A stretch of 64,000 bases of DNA from JBAWAP01 sp049589355. Lineage in GTDB: Bacteria; Chloroflexota; Anaerolineae; VGOG01. Every line of letters begins with the position of its first letter. The stretch's first letter is position 1. Location: assembly GCA_049589355.1 (NCBI GenBank), contig JBAWAP010000193.1:30558-94557 (forward strand). Direction: 5' to 3'. Made by a program: the position numbers and the translations under genes. Positions 1-7,741 of this stretch are shown piece after piece. Under the pieces are notes generated by a model, which worked only from the letters and a program-made list of their open reading frames with translations, had not been told where the DNA came from and did not search any database.

Positions 1-791
1 GAAGCCTGACCGAGTTCGATGAAATGTCAAGAATCAAACTCGAAAGCAGCAAGCACATTAAAGGTGAGGCATTGCTTGAGGCTAAAGGACTTGGCCTCAT
101 GGGCTCTATCGAACCACTTGACCTGGAGCTGCACGCCGGTGAAGTGCTTGGTTTTGCCGGGCTGCTGGGATCAGGGCGTACGGAAACAGCTAAACTGCTG
201 TTTGGGGTTGACAAGCCTGATAGCGGTACGTTGACGTTCGCCGGAAAAGTGATTAAAGCATTTTCGCCCCTTGCTTCGATTGTCAGAGGCATTAGCCTCT
301 CTCCTGAAGATAGAAAAGCAGATGGCATTGTGGATGACTTGACGGTTAGGGAAAACATCATCCTGGCCATGCAGGCCAGCCGGGGCTGGTTCAAGTATCT
401 GAGCATGCAACAACAGTACGAAATTGCAGACAAGTACATCCAATTGCTGAACATTGTTACCCCCTCGGCAGACCAGCCGGTCAAAAATCTGAGCGGCGGC
501 AATCAGCAAAAGGTGATCCTCGCTCGGTGGCTCGCCACGAATCCGCAGGTTCTGATCTTGGATGAACCCACTAAAGGTATTGATGTAGGAGCAAAAGCCG
601 AAATTCAGAAACTGGTGCTTTCGCTGGCTGAAGAAGGCAAGGCGTGTATCTTTATTTCTTCGGAATTAGAGGAAGTGCTGCGCACCAGCCACCGCATCGT
701 TGTGTTGCGGGACCGGAAGAAGGTAACCGAGTTCACCGGTGAAGTGGACGAGCATACCATCATGCAGTCGATCGCAGGGGGTGGATCATGA
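1..791 (+). CDS. ytfR: Sugar ABC transporter ATPase, C-terminal half (5' truncated by window)
   Basis: The reading frame is open from base 3, so the gene starts outside the window and only the last 262 residues are seen. This is the second nucleotide-binding domain of a double-domain CUT2 ATPase (RbsA/YtfR type). The P-loop is degenerate (GLLGSGRTE instead of GKS/T), which is normal for this half. The signature LSGGNQQK and Walker B LILDEPTKGID are intact. The stop codon overlaps the start of the next permease (ATGA). The order ATPase-permease-permease matches the galactofuranose system ytfQRT-yjfF, so the binding protein is probably just upstream. The substrate is inferred, not shown. Confidence 0.9.
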   Translation, partial: SLTEFDEMSRIKLESSKHIKGEALLEAKGLGLMGSIEPLDLELHAGEVLGFAGLLGSGRTETAKLLFGVDKPDSGTLTFAGKVIKAFSPLASIVRGISLSPEDRKADGIVDDLTVRENIILAMQASRGWFKYLSMQQQYEIADKYIQLLNIVTPSADQPVKNLSGGNQQKVILARWLATNPQVLILDEPTKGIDVGAKAEIQKLVLSLAEEGKACIFISSELEEVLRTSHRIVVLRDRKKVTEFTGEVDEHTIMQSIAGGGS

Positions 792-1864
792 GACAGTCTA
801 AATCCTCTTTCACGTGGAGAAAGGTCACGGAGAGCCGGCTCTTCTGGCCATTCATCGCCTTGGCGCTCATTCTGCTCTTTGACCTTATCTTTGTTCGCGG
901 GTTTTTTAGAATTGAGGCAAAAGAAGGCAATCTGTATGGAAGCCTGATCGACATCCTGCGAAACGCTTCGACCGTCATGTTGCTGGCCATTGGCATGACG
1001 TTGGTCATTGCCACCGGTGGGGTGGACCTCTCAGTGGGTGCCGTCATGGCCATTGCGGCCTCGGTGGCAGCCCTTATGATGAATCCGTACGTTTTGGCCA
1101 AAGAACTGCCGCCGAATCTCATGAAACTCATCTACGATCCCAATTTCACCTATGCGCCACTCTGGGCGGTGATTCTGGTGACGCTGATTGTGTGCACAAT
1201 CTGTGGTTTATGGAATGGGTTCCTTGTTGCCTATGGCAGAATTCAGGCCATGGTCGCCACACTGATCCTGATGATTGCCGGCCGTGGGATTGCCCAGCTC
1301 ATCACGAATGGGGTGAGAATTCAGATCTTCTATGAGCCGTACGCCTTCATCGGAAAGGGCTGGATTATCCTACCTTTTTCATTATATATCGCGGCCTTTG
1401 TGTTCGCGATCGCCTGGCTCTTGACTCGCAAAACGGCAATCGGGATGTTCATCGAATCGGTAGGTATAAACTCTCGCTCCAGTTTTTTTAGCGGCATTGA
1501 GGAAAAGAAGGTGAAATTGCTGGCCTACACGTTTTGCGGCTTTTGCGCGGGGGTAGCGGGTTTGATCGCCAGTTCGAACATCAAAACATCGGATGCCAAT
1601 AACATCGGCCTGACCCTTGAACTAGACGCCATCCTGGCGGTCGTCATCGGCGGCACCTTAATGGCGGGCGGCCGCTTCTCCCTGCTGGCCAGTATGGTCG
1701 GTGCTTTGGTCATGCAGGCTATAACCACCTCCATGTATGCGATCGGCGTTCCGGCGTTTGCTCTTCAGGCGATCAAGGGGCTGGTAGTCGTCTTTGTGAT
1801 CCTGCTGTATTCGGAACAAGTCAGAGGCTTTGCCCGAAGAATCACCGCGCAGAAAGAGGCTTGA
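788..1864 (+). CDS. ytfT: Sugar ABC transporter permease (RbsC/YtfT type)
   Basis: A 358-residue polytopic membrane protein of the BPD_transp_2 family (RbsC, YtfT). Conserved patches are the GMTLVIATGGVDLSVGA loop near residues 75-90 and the C-terminal AVVIGGTLMAGGR segment. The ATG overlaps the ATPase stop and is preceded by GGGGGTG, so translation is probably coupled. With the next permease it should form a heterodimeric channel energised by the upstream ATPase. Length is usual for the family. Assignment to galactofuranose or arabinofuranose uptake rests on gene order and neighbours only. Confidence 0.88.
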   Translation: MRQSKSSFTWRKVTESRLFWPFIALALILLFDLIFVRGFFRIEAKEGNLYGSLIDILRNASTVMLLAIGMTLVIATGGVDLSVGAVMAIAASVAALMMNPYVLAKELPPNLMKLIYDPNFTYAPLWAVILVTLIVCTICGLWNGFLVAYGRIQAMVATLILMIAGRGIAQLITNGVRIQIFYEPYAFIGKGWIILPFSLYIAAFVFAIAWLLTRKTAIGMFIESVGINSRSSFFSGIEEKKVKLLAYTFCGFCAGVAGLIASSNIKTSDANNIGLTLELDAILAVVIGGTLMAGGRFSLLASMVGALVMQAITTSMYAIGVPAFALQAIKGLVVVFVILLYSEQVRGFARRITAQKEA

Positions 1865-1869
1865 CCATT

Positions 1870-3465
1870 ATGCGAAAGATAGGCACTCTTATTTCCAATA
1901 GCCGGAGGTTCATTCCGCTTACAGCGACGGCGGCGCTGACTTTCGTCGCCTATGGGGTCGGAGCAGCACTTTATCCAGGCATGCGGGATGCGCAAGTGTT
2001 TCTTAATTTGTTCCGAACCAGTCCTTTTCTGCTGATCAGCGCGATAGGGATGACGTTCGTCATTCTGTCGAAGGGCATTGATCTTTCGGTGGGTGGTGTG
2101 GTGGCGCTGACGACGGTAGCCGCCGCCGCGTTACTTCGGGAAGGGTGGAACGCTTGGGCTGTTATGCTGCTCATGCTGGCCATGGGGATGGCTTTGGGCG
2201 CCATTATGGGAGCCATCATCACCTACCTGAAGGTGCAGCCGTTTATCGCCACCCTGGCGGGCATGTGGTTTGCCCGCGGCATGTGCTTCTTCATCAGCGA
2301 TGATGCGATAGCCATCGACAACCGGACCTACACCATTCTTGCGCGAACAAAAATCTTGATCCCGGGATTAAGCAATCCTGTTACGCAACAGGGGGATTTT
2401 ATCTCCATCCTCGTCGTTGTTATGATGCTCGTCTTGGCGGTGGCGATATACGTTGCCCACTATACGCGGTTTGGCCGTACAGTGTACGCCATGGGAGGCA
2501 ACGAACAATCTGCTCGCTTGATGGGGCTACCGGTGAACAGGACCAAAGTGCTGGTGTACACGTTAAATGGGTTTTGCTCGGCGCTGGCAGGCATCACGCT
2601 GAGCATCTATGTGTCTTCCGGGCATGGCTTGTATGCGGGGGGCTTTGAGTTGCAGGTAATCGCTGCGGTGGTAATCGGCGGTACGATGCTGACTGGCGGC
2701 GAAGGGTATGTGTTCGGCACACTGTTTGGCGTACTCGTTATGGGCATCACTCAAACCCTGATCCAGTTCAACGGAAAACTTAGCTCCTGGTGGACAAATA
2801 TCGTAGTCGGTGCGCTTACGCTGGTTTTCATCGGCGTACAGAGTCTCTTGGCTGCTCGGAAAGGCGGCCGCCGTCGGGCGAAGGAGGCCGGTGCGCCGGT
2901 ATCGCCAGCCGCCCTGCGCAACCGGCGAATGCTGTTATTTGGCGGCAGCGCGGTCATCGTGATCGTCCTGGCCGTGCTTGCGATCAACGTTATCTCAAAA
3001 CCGGGTGGAGGGTCGGTCACCAACACTACTCCCACAGCAAGATCTGCTGCTGCTTGCCAAGACAAGCCCTTTAGGCAGGACCAGGCCGCGAGTCTTAGGG
3101 AAGCTGGGGCGGTGCTCACCTATGAGCGCAACGGCGGACCTGACTGTATTGACGAGCTGTATGCTGTTTATCCAGACGGGCGAATCGTGGGCGACGATGG
3201 CACGAAAGAAATCGAAAAACAGGTGACCCCTGCCGAGGTGGATAAATTGCTCTCGGACATTAGCGATAGGGGATGGTTTACGGATGAGTTTTATGATACC
3301 TGGCATACCCGCTGCGGGCAATGCTATGGATATTATCTCACTGTTTCTTATATGGGTCAGGAAAAGACCGTGAAGGCTGTGGACGGTGGAACAGATGCTC
3401 CCGCTGAGTATTGGCAGGTTGTCTCAATAATCAATGGGGTTATTCCACACTTTACTGCTCCATAG
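1870..3465 (+). CDS. yjfF: Sugar ABC permease (YjfF type) with extra C-terminal extracytoplasmic domain
   Basis: Residues 1 to about 335 form a normal RbsC/YjfF permease (GMTFVILSKGIDLSVGG; AAVVIGGTMLTGGE). The protein (531 residues from this ATG) then continues through a basic linker, one further hydrophobic segment (about residues 354-374) and an outside domain of about 150 residues. That domain has a Cys at GGPDC, an ELYAVYPDGRI strand pair and a CGQC motif, and loosely resembles DUF6438-type domains. The usual family length is 320-350, so this is a fusion. An in-frame TTG at 1861 overlaps the preceding stop. The ATG at 1870 has AAAGAGG about 10 bases upstream and is preferred. Confidence 0.82.
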   Translation: MRKIGTLISNSRRFIPLTATAALTFVAYGVGAALYPGMRDAQVFLNLFRTSPFLLISAIGMTFVILSKGIDLSVGGVVALTTVAAAALLREGWNAWAVMLLMLAMGMALGAIMGAIITYLKVQPFIATLAGMWFARGMCFFISDDAIAIDNRTYTILARTKILIPGLSNPVTQQGDFISILVVVMMLVLAVAIYVAHYTRFGRTVYAMGGNEQSARLMGLPVNRTKVLVYTLNGFCSALAGITLSIYVSSGHGLYAGGFELQVIAAVVIGGTMLTGGEGYVFGTLFGVLVMGITQTLIQFNGKLSSWWTNIVVGALTLVFIGVQSLLAARKGGRRRAKEAGAPVSPAALRNRRMLLFGGSAVIVIVLAVLAINVISKPGGGSVTNTTPTARSAAACQDKPFRQDQAASLREAGAVLTYERNGGPDCIDELYAVYPDGRIVGDDGTKEIEKQVTPAEVDKLLSDISDRGWFTDEFYDTWHTRCGQCYGYYLTVSYMGQEKTVKAVDGGTDAPAEYWQVVSIINGVIPHFTAP

Positions 3466-3616
3466 TAGGTCCGAAGCACGGAGGGCCAATCTAACCGTCG
3501 GTTTTTCTCCGAATTTCTGGTATCCCTATTTTCGCGGAAAGCTTACTCTTTATCCGAGAAATGGGTGGCAGTGGTATCGGCCACCGGCAAGATTCATGAT
3601 ACAAGGAAAAGGAAAG

Positions 3617-4534
3617 ATGAGCATTAAGAAGGCACTAATTCCAGTCCTGGCATGCGCTCTGCTTCTCTGTGCCTGCGGCTACATTGTTCTACCTGAGGAA
3701 GAGGAGGGTGCTTCGACGTCAGCAGGATCAAAAGGTTGGAGCGCTGTGGCGACGAATATCGGCAAATCCGCCGCCGGGGATTTGCACATTGACCTCACCA
3801 TACGGAACGAGACGGGCGATTGGAGTGCCATGCAAGCCACGGCGGGTAAGCCGGCTGTGTTCACGGCTGGCGGCAAGACCACAAACTGCGATACGGTTTT
3901 TGTCAGCACGGGCGGCCACCGTCTGGCTCCGGGCTTTCAGATGCGGGGTTACATTGCAGGGACAAAAGCCGAACCCAAGACCCAGCTTATCTATGTGGAA
4001 TGCAAGGGCGCAGAAGCCGCTCCCGGATCCAAACTCTCCGTCAATTATAGCTACGTTACCGGCCAGTATAACTATTATGAACCGGAAGCGAACAAAGCCG
4101 ACGGAAGGCTGGAAATAAATCTCGACCAGGTTGCCACGGATCTGAAGTATCCGATCGCTTCACCGGTAGAGGGTTTGATCCAGAAGCCCGATACCCAAAT
4201 TACCGCACTCAATGATTGCGTTCTCACCCTCACCGGTGTTACGCGTACCGATAAGGGCATGCAGTTCAAATGGCTGAATTCTAACCCCGGCGAGTACCCC
4301 ACCTATGTTCATATTGGCAACCCGCCTGTCATCGGTGCAGATGGCATCATCTATGGTCGTTACGAGACCCCGGATCTCGCGTCCGTACCAATAACCCCTG
4401 CAGGCGGTACGGCGGAATGGACGACCGAGGTTGCGGTTCCGAAAGATGTCAAAGGCTTGTACATATTGCTGAGCGTGGAGTCGGGAAAGCAGCGGCTCTA
4501 TGCGAACTACGCCGTTGATGTCACCGATAAATAG
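3617..4534 (+). CDS. Hypothetical lipoprotein
   Basis: A 305-residue protein with a signal peptide ending in a lipobox-like LLCAC at residues 15-19, so it is probably anchored outside the membrane. The rest is mostly beta-strand-like, with two putative immunoglobulin-like halves. I recognise no family. The open frame extends upstream to 3434, but that overlaps the permease gene, lacks a signal peptide and has no ribosome site. The ATG at 3617 follows AAGGAAAAGG and gives a proper signal sequence. Its position after the galactofuranose-type transporter suggests an accessory surface protein, which is inference. Confidence 0.7.
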   Translation: MSIKKALIPVLACALLLCACGYIVLPEEEEGASTSAGSKGWSAVATNIGKSAAGDLHIDLTIRNETGDWSAMQATAGKPAVFTAGGKTTNCDTVFVSTGGHRLAPGFQMRGYIAGTKAEPKTQLIYVECKGAEAAPGSKLSVNYSYVTGQYNYYEPEANKADGRLEINLDQVATDLKYPIASPVEGLIQKPDTQITALNDCVLTLTGVTRTDKGMQFKWLNSNPGEYPTYVHIGNPPVIGADGIIYGRYETPDLASVPITPAGGTAEWTTEVAVPKDVKGLYILLSVESGKQRLYANYAVDVTDK

Positions 4535-4558
4535 CTTCTTTTTCCAGAGGAATGGTGC

Positions 4559-5659
4559 ATGAGTCTCATGAACGAGTTCAGTCAAAAACAGAACCGTATT
4601 CAAGACCTGTTGGAGGAGCGCAAACTTGATGCGCTCCTCCTTCAGCGTGTGAGTAGTTTCGCCTGGGCCACGTGCGGCGCAGCATCGTACGTGAACACGG
4701 CGACTACGAACGGCGAGGCCGCGCTGCTGATCACGTCCTCCGGCCGCTATCTCATCACCAACAACATTGAGGCCGCGCGGTTGGAGCAGGAGGAGAAACT
4801 CGCGGAGCAAGGTTGGGAATTTCGGGTCGCGCCCTGGCACGAAGCTCAGGACGCGGTGGCTGAGCTGACGCGAGGGCTGAGGGTCGGCGCCGATGGGCCT
4901 TACCCAGGGGCCGCCGACCTCTCCGGCAACCTGGCCCGCCTCCGCGCCAATCTGACCCCTGAAGAGGGCGAACGCTTTCGGGTGCTGGGCCGCCTGTGCG
5001 CTGAGGCGATGGACAGCGCTGTGCGGGCTGTCCGTCCCGGCCAGACCGAGTATCAAATCGCCGGGCTCCTGGCCCACGAGGCGGAGCGTCGTGGCGTGCA
5101 GGCCATCGTGAACCTGATCGCTACCGACGAGCGTGTCTTTGCCTTCCGACACCCGCTGCCTACCGACAAGGAACTCGAACGCTACGCCATGCTCGTATTG
5201 TGTGGGCGGCGGTGGGGATTAGTGTGCTCGGTGACGCGGTTCGTCCACTTTGGCCGGCTGCTGGACGACCTGCGCCACAAAGCCGAAGCGGTGGCGCGGA
5301 TTGATGCGGCGTTCATCGCCGCCACCCGCCCCGGCCAGTCGCTCAGCCAGATCTTCCGGCGCGCGACTGAGACCTACGCCGACGCCGGCTTCCCTGACGA
5401 GTGGCATCTGCACCATCAGGGCGGCCCGGCCGGCTACGAACCGCGCGAGTACCTTGCCACGCCCCACTCGACCGACGTCGTTTCAGTCGGGCAGGTCTAC
5501 GCCTGGAATCCATCCATCACCGGAACAAAGTCGGAGGACACCATCCTCGTGGGCGAGGTGGAAAACGAGGTGCTCACCGCCATCGAGAACTGGCTTACGC
5601 TGCCCGTCACCGTAGATGACCAGGAAATTGCACGCCCCGCCATTCTGGAGATCCTGTGA
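4559..5659 (+). CDS. M24 (Xaa-Pro peptidase/creatinase-fold) protein with degenerate metal site
   Basis: A 366-residue protein with the two-domain layout of M24 enzymes: creatinase-like N-terminal domain (1 to about 135) and pita-bread domain (about 140-366). The His loop HHQGGPAGYEP and the late KSEDT element are present. The two aspartates of the usual metal-binding strand are missing (LVCSVTRFV stands where a D-x-TRTF pattern is expected), and the first glutamate is replaced in AWNPSITG. It may be a metal-independent relative such as creatinase, or a non-enzyme. The start has AGAGG 8 bases upstream. A deleted second copy lies at 50873-51198. Confidence 0.78.
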   Translation: MSLMNEFSQKQNRIQDLLEERKLDALLLQRVSSFAWATCGAASYVNTATTNGEAALLITSSGRYLITNNIEAARLEQEEKLAEQGWEFRVAPWHEAQDAVAELTRGLRVGADGPYPGAADLSGNLARLRANLTPEEGERFRVLGRLCAEAMDSAVRAVRPGQTEYQIAGLLAHEAERRGVQAIVNLIATDERVFAFRHPLPTDKELERYAMLVLCGRRWGLVCSVTRFVHFGRLLDDLRHKAEAVARIDAAFIAATRPGQSLSQIFRRATETYADAGFPDEWHLHHQGGPAGYEPREYLATPHSTDVVSVGQVYAWNPSITGTKSEDTILVGEVENEVLTAIENWLTLPVTVDDQEIARPAILEIL

Positions 5660-5661
5660 AG

Positions 5662-5675
5662 ACCCGCTAGCGGGT
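5662..5675 (+). terminator. Short perfect palindrome after the M24 gene
   Basis: ACCCGCTAGCGGGT is a perfect 14-base palindrome starting four bases after the stop codon and followed by GTTTGT. It may work as a weak terminator, but there is no proper T-run. Confidence 0.35.
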
Positions 5676-5705
5676 GTTTGTCAGGCTGGCGAAGCAGGCG
5701 GCAAC

Positions 5706-5734
5706 TTGCATATTCGTGCCACTTGTGATAGAAT
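5706..5734 (+). promoter_or_regulatory. Predicted sigma-70 promoter for the second CUT2 transporter
   Basis: TTGCAT and TAGAAT are separated by 17 bases. The element lies between the palindrome after the M24 gene and the binding-protein leader, which fits transcription of the 5876-8770 operon. Confidence 0.5.
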
Positions 5735-5784
5735 TCTAAACAGGCGTACCGCAAGAGGTGCTGTGAATCTTTTCCATTTTTGTG

Positions 5785-5879
5785 AAAGGGGGTGATAGTT
5801 GGGGACATTTTATATCGTTTCACAAACAGATCTAACAGGCAAAGAATCCGCATCAGTTTTCCAAAGGAGGGAAAAATGA
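5785..5879 (+). promoter_or_regulatory. Leader with extended Shine-Dalgarno and short overlapping ORF
   Basis: AAAGGGGGTGATAG at 5785-5798 matches the 16S anti-Shine-Dalgarno complement at nearly every position. A TTG six bases after its G-run opens a 26-codon frame whose TGA (5877-5879) overlaps the ATG of the binding-protein gene. This is the layout of a translationally coupled leader peptide. The same 14-mer occurs ahead of the binding-protein genes at 24679 and 28313. Whether the leader is translated is not known. Confidence 0.4.
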
Positions 5880-6877
5880 ACAAGAAACTCAGTTGGTTAA
5901 TCTGTAGCCTAGTGGTGCTGTTGGTGCTGGTTACCGCTTGTGGGCCAAAAGCGGCGCCCGGCGGGAAGTGGTGCAGCGGCATGAAGATTGTGTTCTTCCC
6001 TGGTGGACCCGAGGGAGGCGTCTTTGCGGTCAACGTCTACAACGGCGCCAAGCAGGCGGAAGCAGATCTGGGCCCCTCGGTGCAATACATCTGGTCCGCC
6101 TGGGATCCCCAGAAGATGATCCAGCAGTTCCGGGAGGCTGCTGCGACGAAACCGGACGGCATCGCCGTGATGGGGCATCCGGGTGACGAAGCCTTCGATC
6201 CGTTGATTGACGATGCTGAGAGCAAGGGCATCATCGTCACCAGCCAGAACACCGAGCTGCCCAAGATGCAAGCCAAGTATGCCGCCAATGGCTTTGGCTA
6301 TGTTGGCGCTTCGAATTACCCGGCGGGCTATGCCCTGGGCGCTGAAGCTGTCAAGCGCTTTGGGCTCAAGAGTGGAGATCGCGCCATGGTCTGGGGTCTG
6401 CTCTCACAACCGACCCGTGGCGAAAGGACCAAGGGCGTGATTGATGCTCTGAAAGAAGCCGGCTTGACGGTCGACTATCTCGAAATTGACTCAGCGACCA
6501 ATGCAGACCCACCGGCGGGCACCCCCACCTTCGCGGCTTATGTCTCCTCGCACCCCGATGTCAAGCTGGTGGTCACGGATCACGGTGGCCTGACCGCTAC
6601 GGCGGAGACCTATGTGAAGGCCGCCGGCAAGAATGCGGGCGACATCAAGGTCGCAGGCTTTGACCTCTCGCCCGCGACCATCGCGGCGATCAGGGGCGGC
6701 TGGACCGGCCTCGTGATTGATCAGCAGGAATGGTTGCAGGGTTATCTCCCCATCCTGCAAATCTGCTTGACCAAGCTCTACGGCTACTCCGGCCTGGCCA
6801 TCAATACCGGCGCGGGCTTTGTGGACAAGAGCAACGTAGAGTTCGTCGCGCCGCTTGCGGAGAAGAACATTCGGTAG
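5876..6877 (+). CDS. Sugar-binding lipoprotein of CUT2 ABC transporter (Peripla_BP_4)
   Basis: A 333-residue lipoprotein. The signal peptide ends at VTAC (lipobox about residues 18-21) and is followed by a ribose/autoinducer-type periplasmic-binding domain. It shows the typical early stretch with two-aromatic and Gln-Phe positions, a GDEAFDPLIDDAESKGI segment and a DHGGLTATAETY segment near residue 240. The ATG follows AAAGGAGGG. It is the first gene of a binding protein-ATPase-permease operon, separated from the ATPase by a perfect hairpin that may favour its expression. The ligand is a sugar, probably a monosaccharide, but cannot be named. Confidence 0.88.
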   Translation: MNKKLSWLICSLVVLLVLVTACGPKAAPGGKWCSGMKIVFFPGGPEGGVFAVNVYNGAKQAEADLGPSVQYIWSAWDPQKMIQQFREAAATKPDGIAVMGHPGDEAFDPLIDDAESKGIIVTSQNTELPKMQAKYAANGFGYVGASNYPAGYALGAEAVKRFGLKSGDRAMVWGLLSQPTRGERTKGVIDALKEAGLTVDYLEIDSATNADPPAGTPTFAAYVSSHPDVKLVVTDHGGLTATAETYVKAAGKNAGDIKVAGFDLSPATIAAIRGGWTGLVIDQQEWLQGYLPILQICLTKLYGYSGLAINTGAGFVDKSNVEFVAPLAEKNIR

Positions 6878-6886
6878 CAGCATCGG

Positions 6887-6917
6887 GACCTGACAGGTCT
6901 CCGAGACCTGTCAGGTC
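6887..6917 (+). terminator. Perfect 15-bp hairpin between binding-protein and ATPase genes
   Basis: GACCTGACAGGTCTC is followed after one base by its exact reverse complement, then by CTCCTTCTTTC. It could act as an attenuator or processing hairpin that raises binding-protein mRNA over the downstream genes. It also looks like a dispersed genomic palindrome. Confidence 0.55.
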
Positions 6918-6946
6918 TCCTTCTTTCAGTTTCGGGAGGTGGCGTG

Positions 6947-7726
6947 ATGGACTATGTAGTCCAGCTAAAGAATGTCTCCAAGACCTTCGGTGAGGTAGCG
7001 GCCCTTCGCAACGTGAACTTCGAAGTTGGAGCCAACGAGATTGTCGGCTTGCTCGGCGACAACGGCGCGGGCAAGTCCACGCTGGTCAAGATCATCACCG
7101 GCTACCATCAACCGGACCCCGGCGGCGAGATCTACTGGAAGGATGAAAGGATCGATCGCTTGTCCGTTGCCAAGGCGCGCGATCTGGGCATTGAGGTCGT
7201 CTATCAGGAACGCGCATTGGCAGACCTGCAATCATTGTGGCGCAATATCTTTATGGGTCGAGAGCTCTGCAATGGATGGGGCTTGCTCGATTTAGATGCG
7301 ATGAGAAACGAGACCCAAAGGCTGATGAACACGGTAATGGGTTTCACCTCCGCGGCAGTCACGCCGGAATCAGTTGTCGGGGCTTTTTCCGGTGGCGAGC
7401 GCCAGGGCGTGGCGATCACGCGGGCGCTCTATTTCCAGGCCGAGCTGATTATTCTCGACGAACCGACGATGGGCCTGTCAATTACCGAGACCAGGAAATG
7501 CCTGGAATTCGTCGCCGGGATCAAACAAGCGCGCAAGTCGGCCATCTTCATTGATCACAATATCTTCCACGTTCATCCTGTCGCCGACCGCATTGTTGTG
7601 CTGGACCGAGGCACCGTCGCGGGCCAGTTCATGAAGGACCAGGTCACGCTCGATGAACTGATTGACAGGATGTCTCGTGTCGCCCGGACGGGCAGCCTCG
7701 AAGGCAACACTCACGCAGCAGGATGA
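6947..7726 (+). CDS. Single-domain sugar ABC transporter ATPase (FrcA type)
   Basis: A 259-residue ATPase with one nucleotide-binding domain: Walker A GDNGAGKST, signature FSGGERQ, Walker B LIILDEPTMGLS and switch IDHN. It belongs to the CUT2 single-domain group (fructose FrcA-like) rather than the double-domain RbsA type. The signature varies from LSGGQ but keeps the Ser-Gly-Gly core. A GTG at 6944 is possible, but the ATG at 6947 is seven bases from GGGAGG and fits better. It is followed after 15 bases by the permease gene. Confidence 0.88.
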   Translation: MDYVVQLKNVSKTFGEVAALRNVNFEVGANEIVGLLGDNGAGKSTLVKIITGYHQPDPGGEIYWKDERIDRLSVAKARDLGIEVVYQERALADLQSLWRNIFMGRELCNGWGLLDLDAMRNETQRLMNTVMGFTSAAVTPESVVGAFSGGERQGVAITRALYFQAELIILDEPTMGLSITETRKCLEFVAGIKQARKSAIFIDHNIFHVHPVADRIVVLDRGTVAGQFMKDQVTLDELIDRMSRVARTGSLEGNTHAAG

Positions 7727-7741
7727 GAATGGAGAAGTCTA

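Noticed and set aside
4160..5152. 330-codon minus-strand frame
   Set aside because: It spans parts of two plus-strand genes with clear starts and family features and has no recognisable domain.
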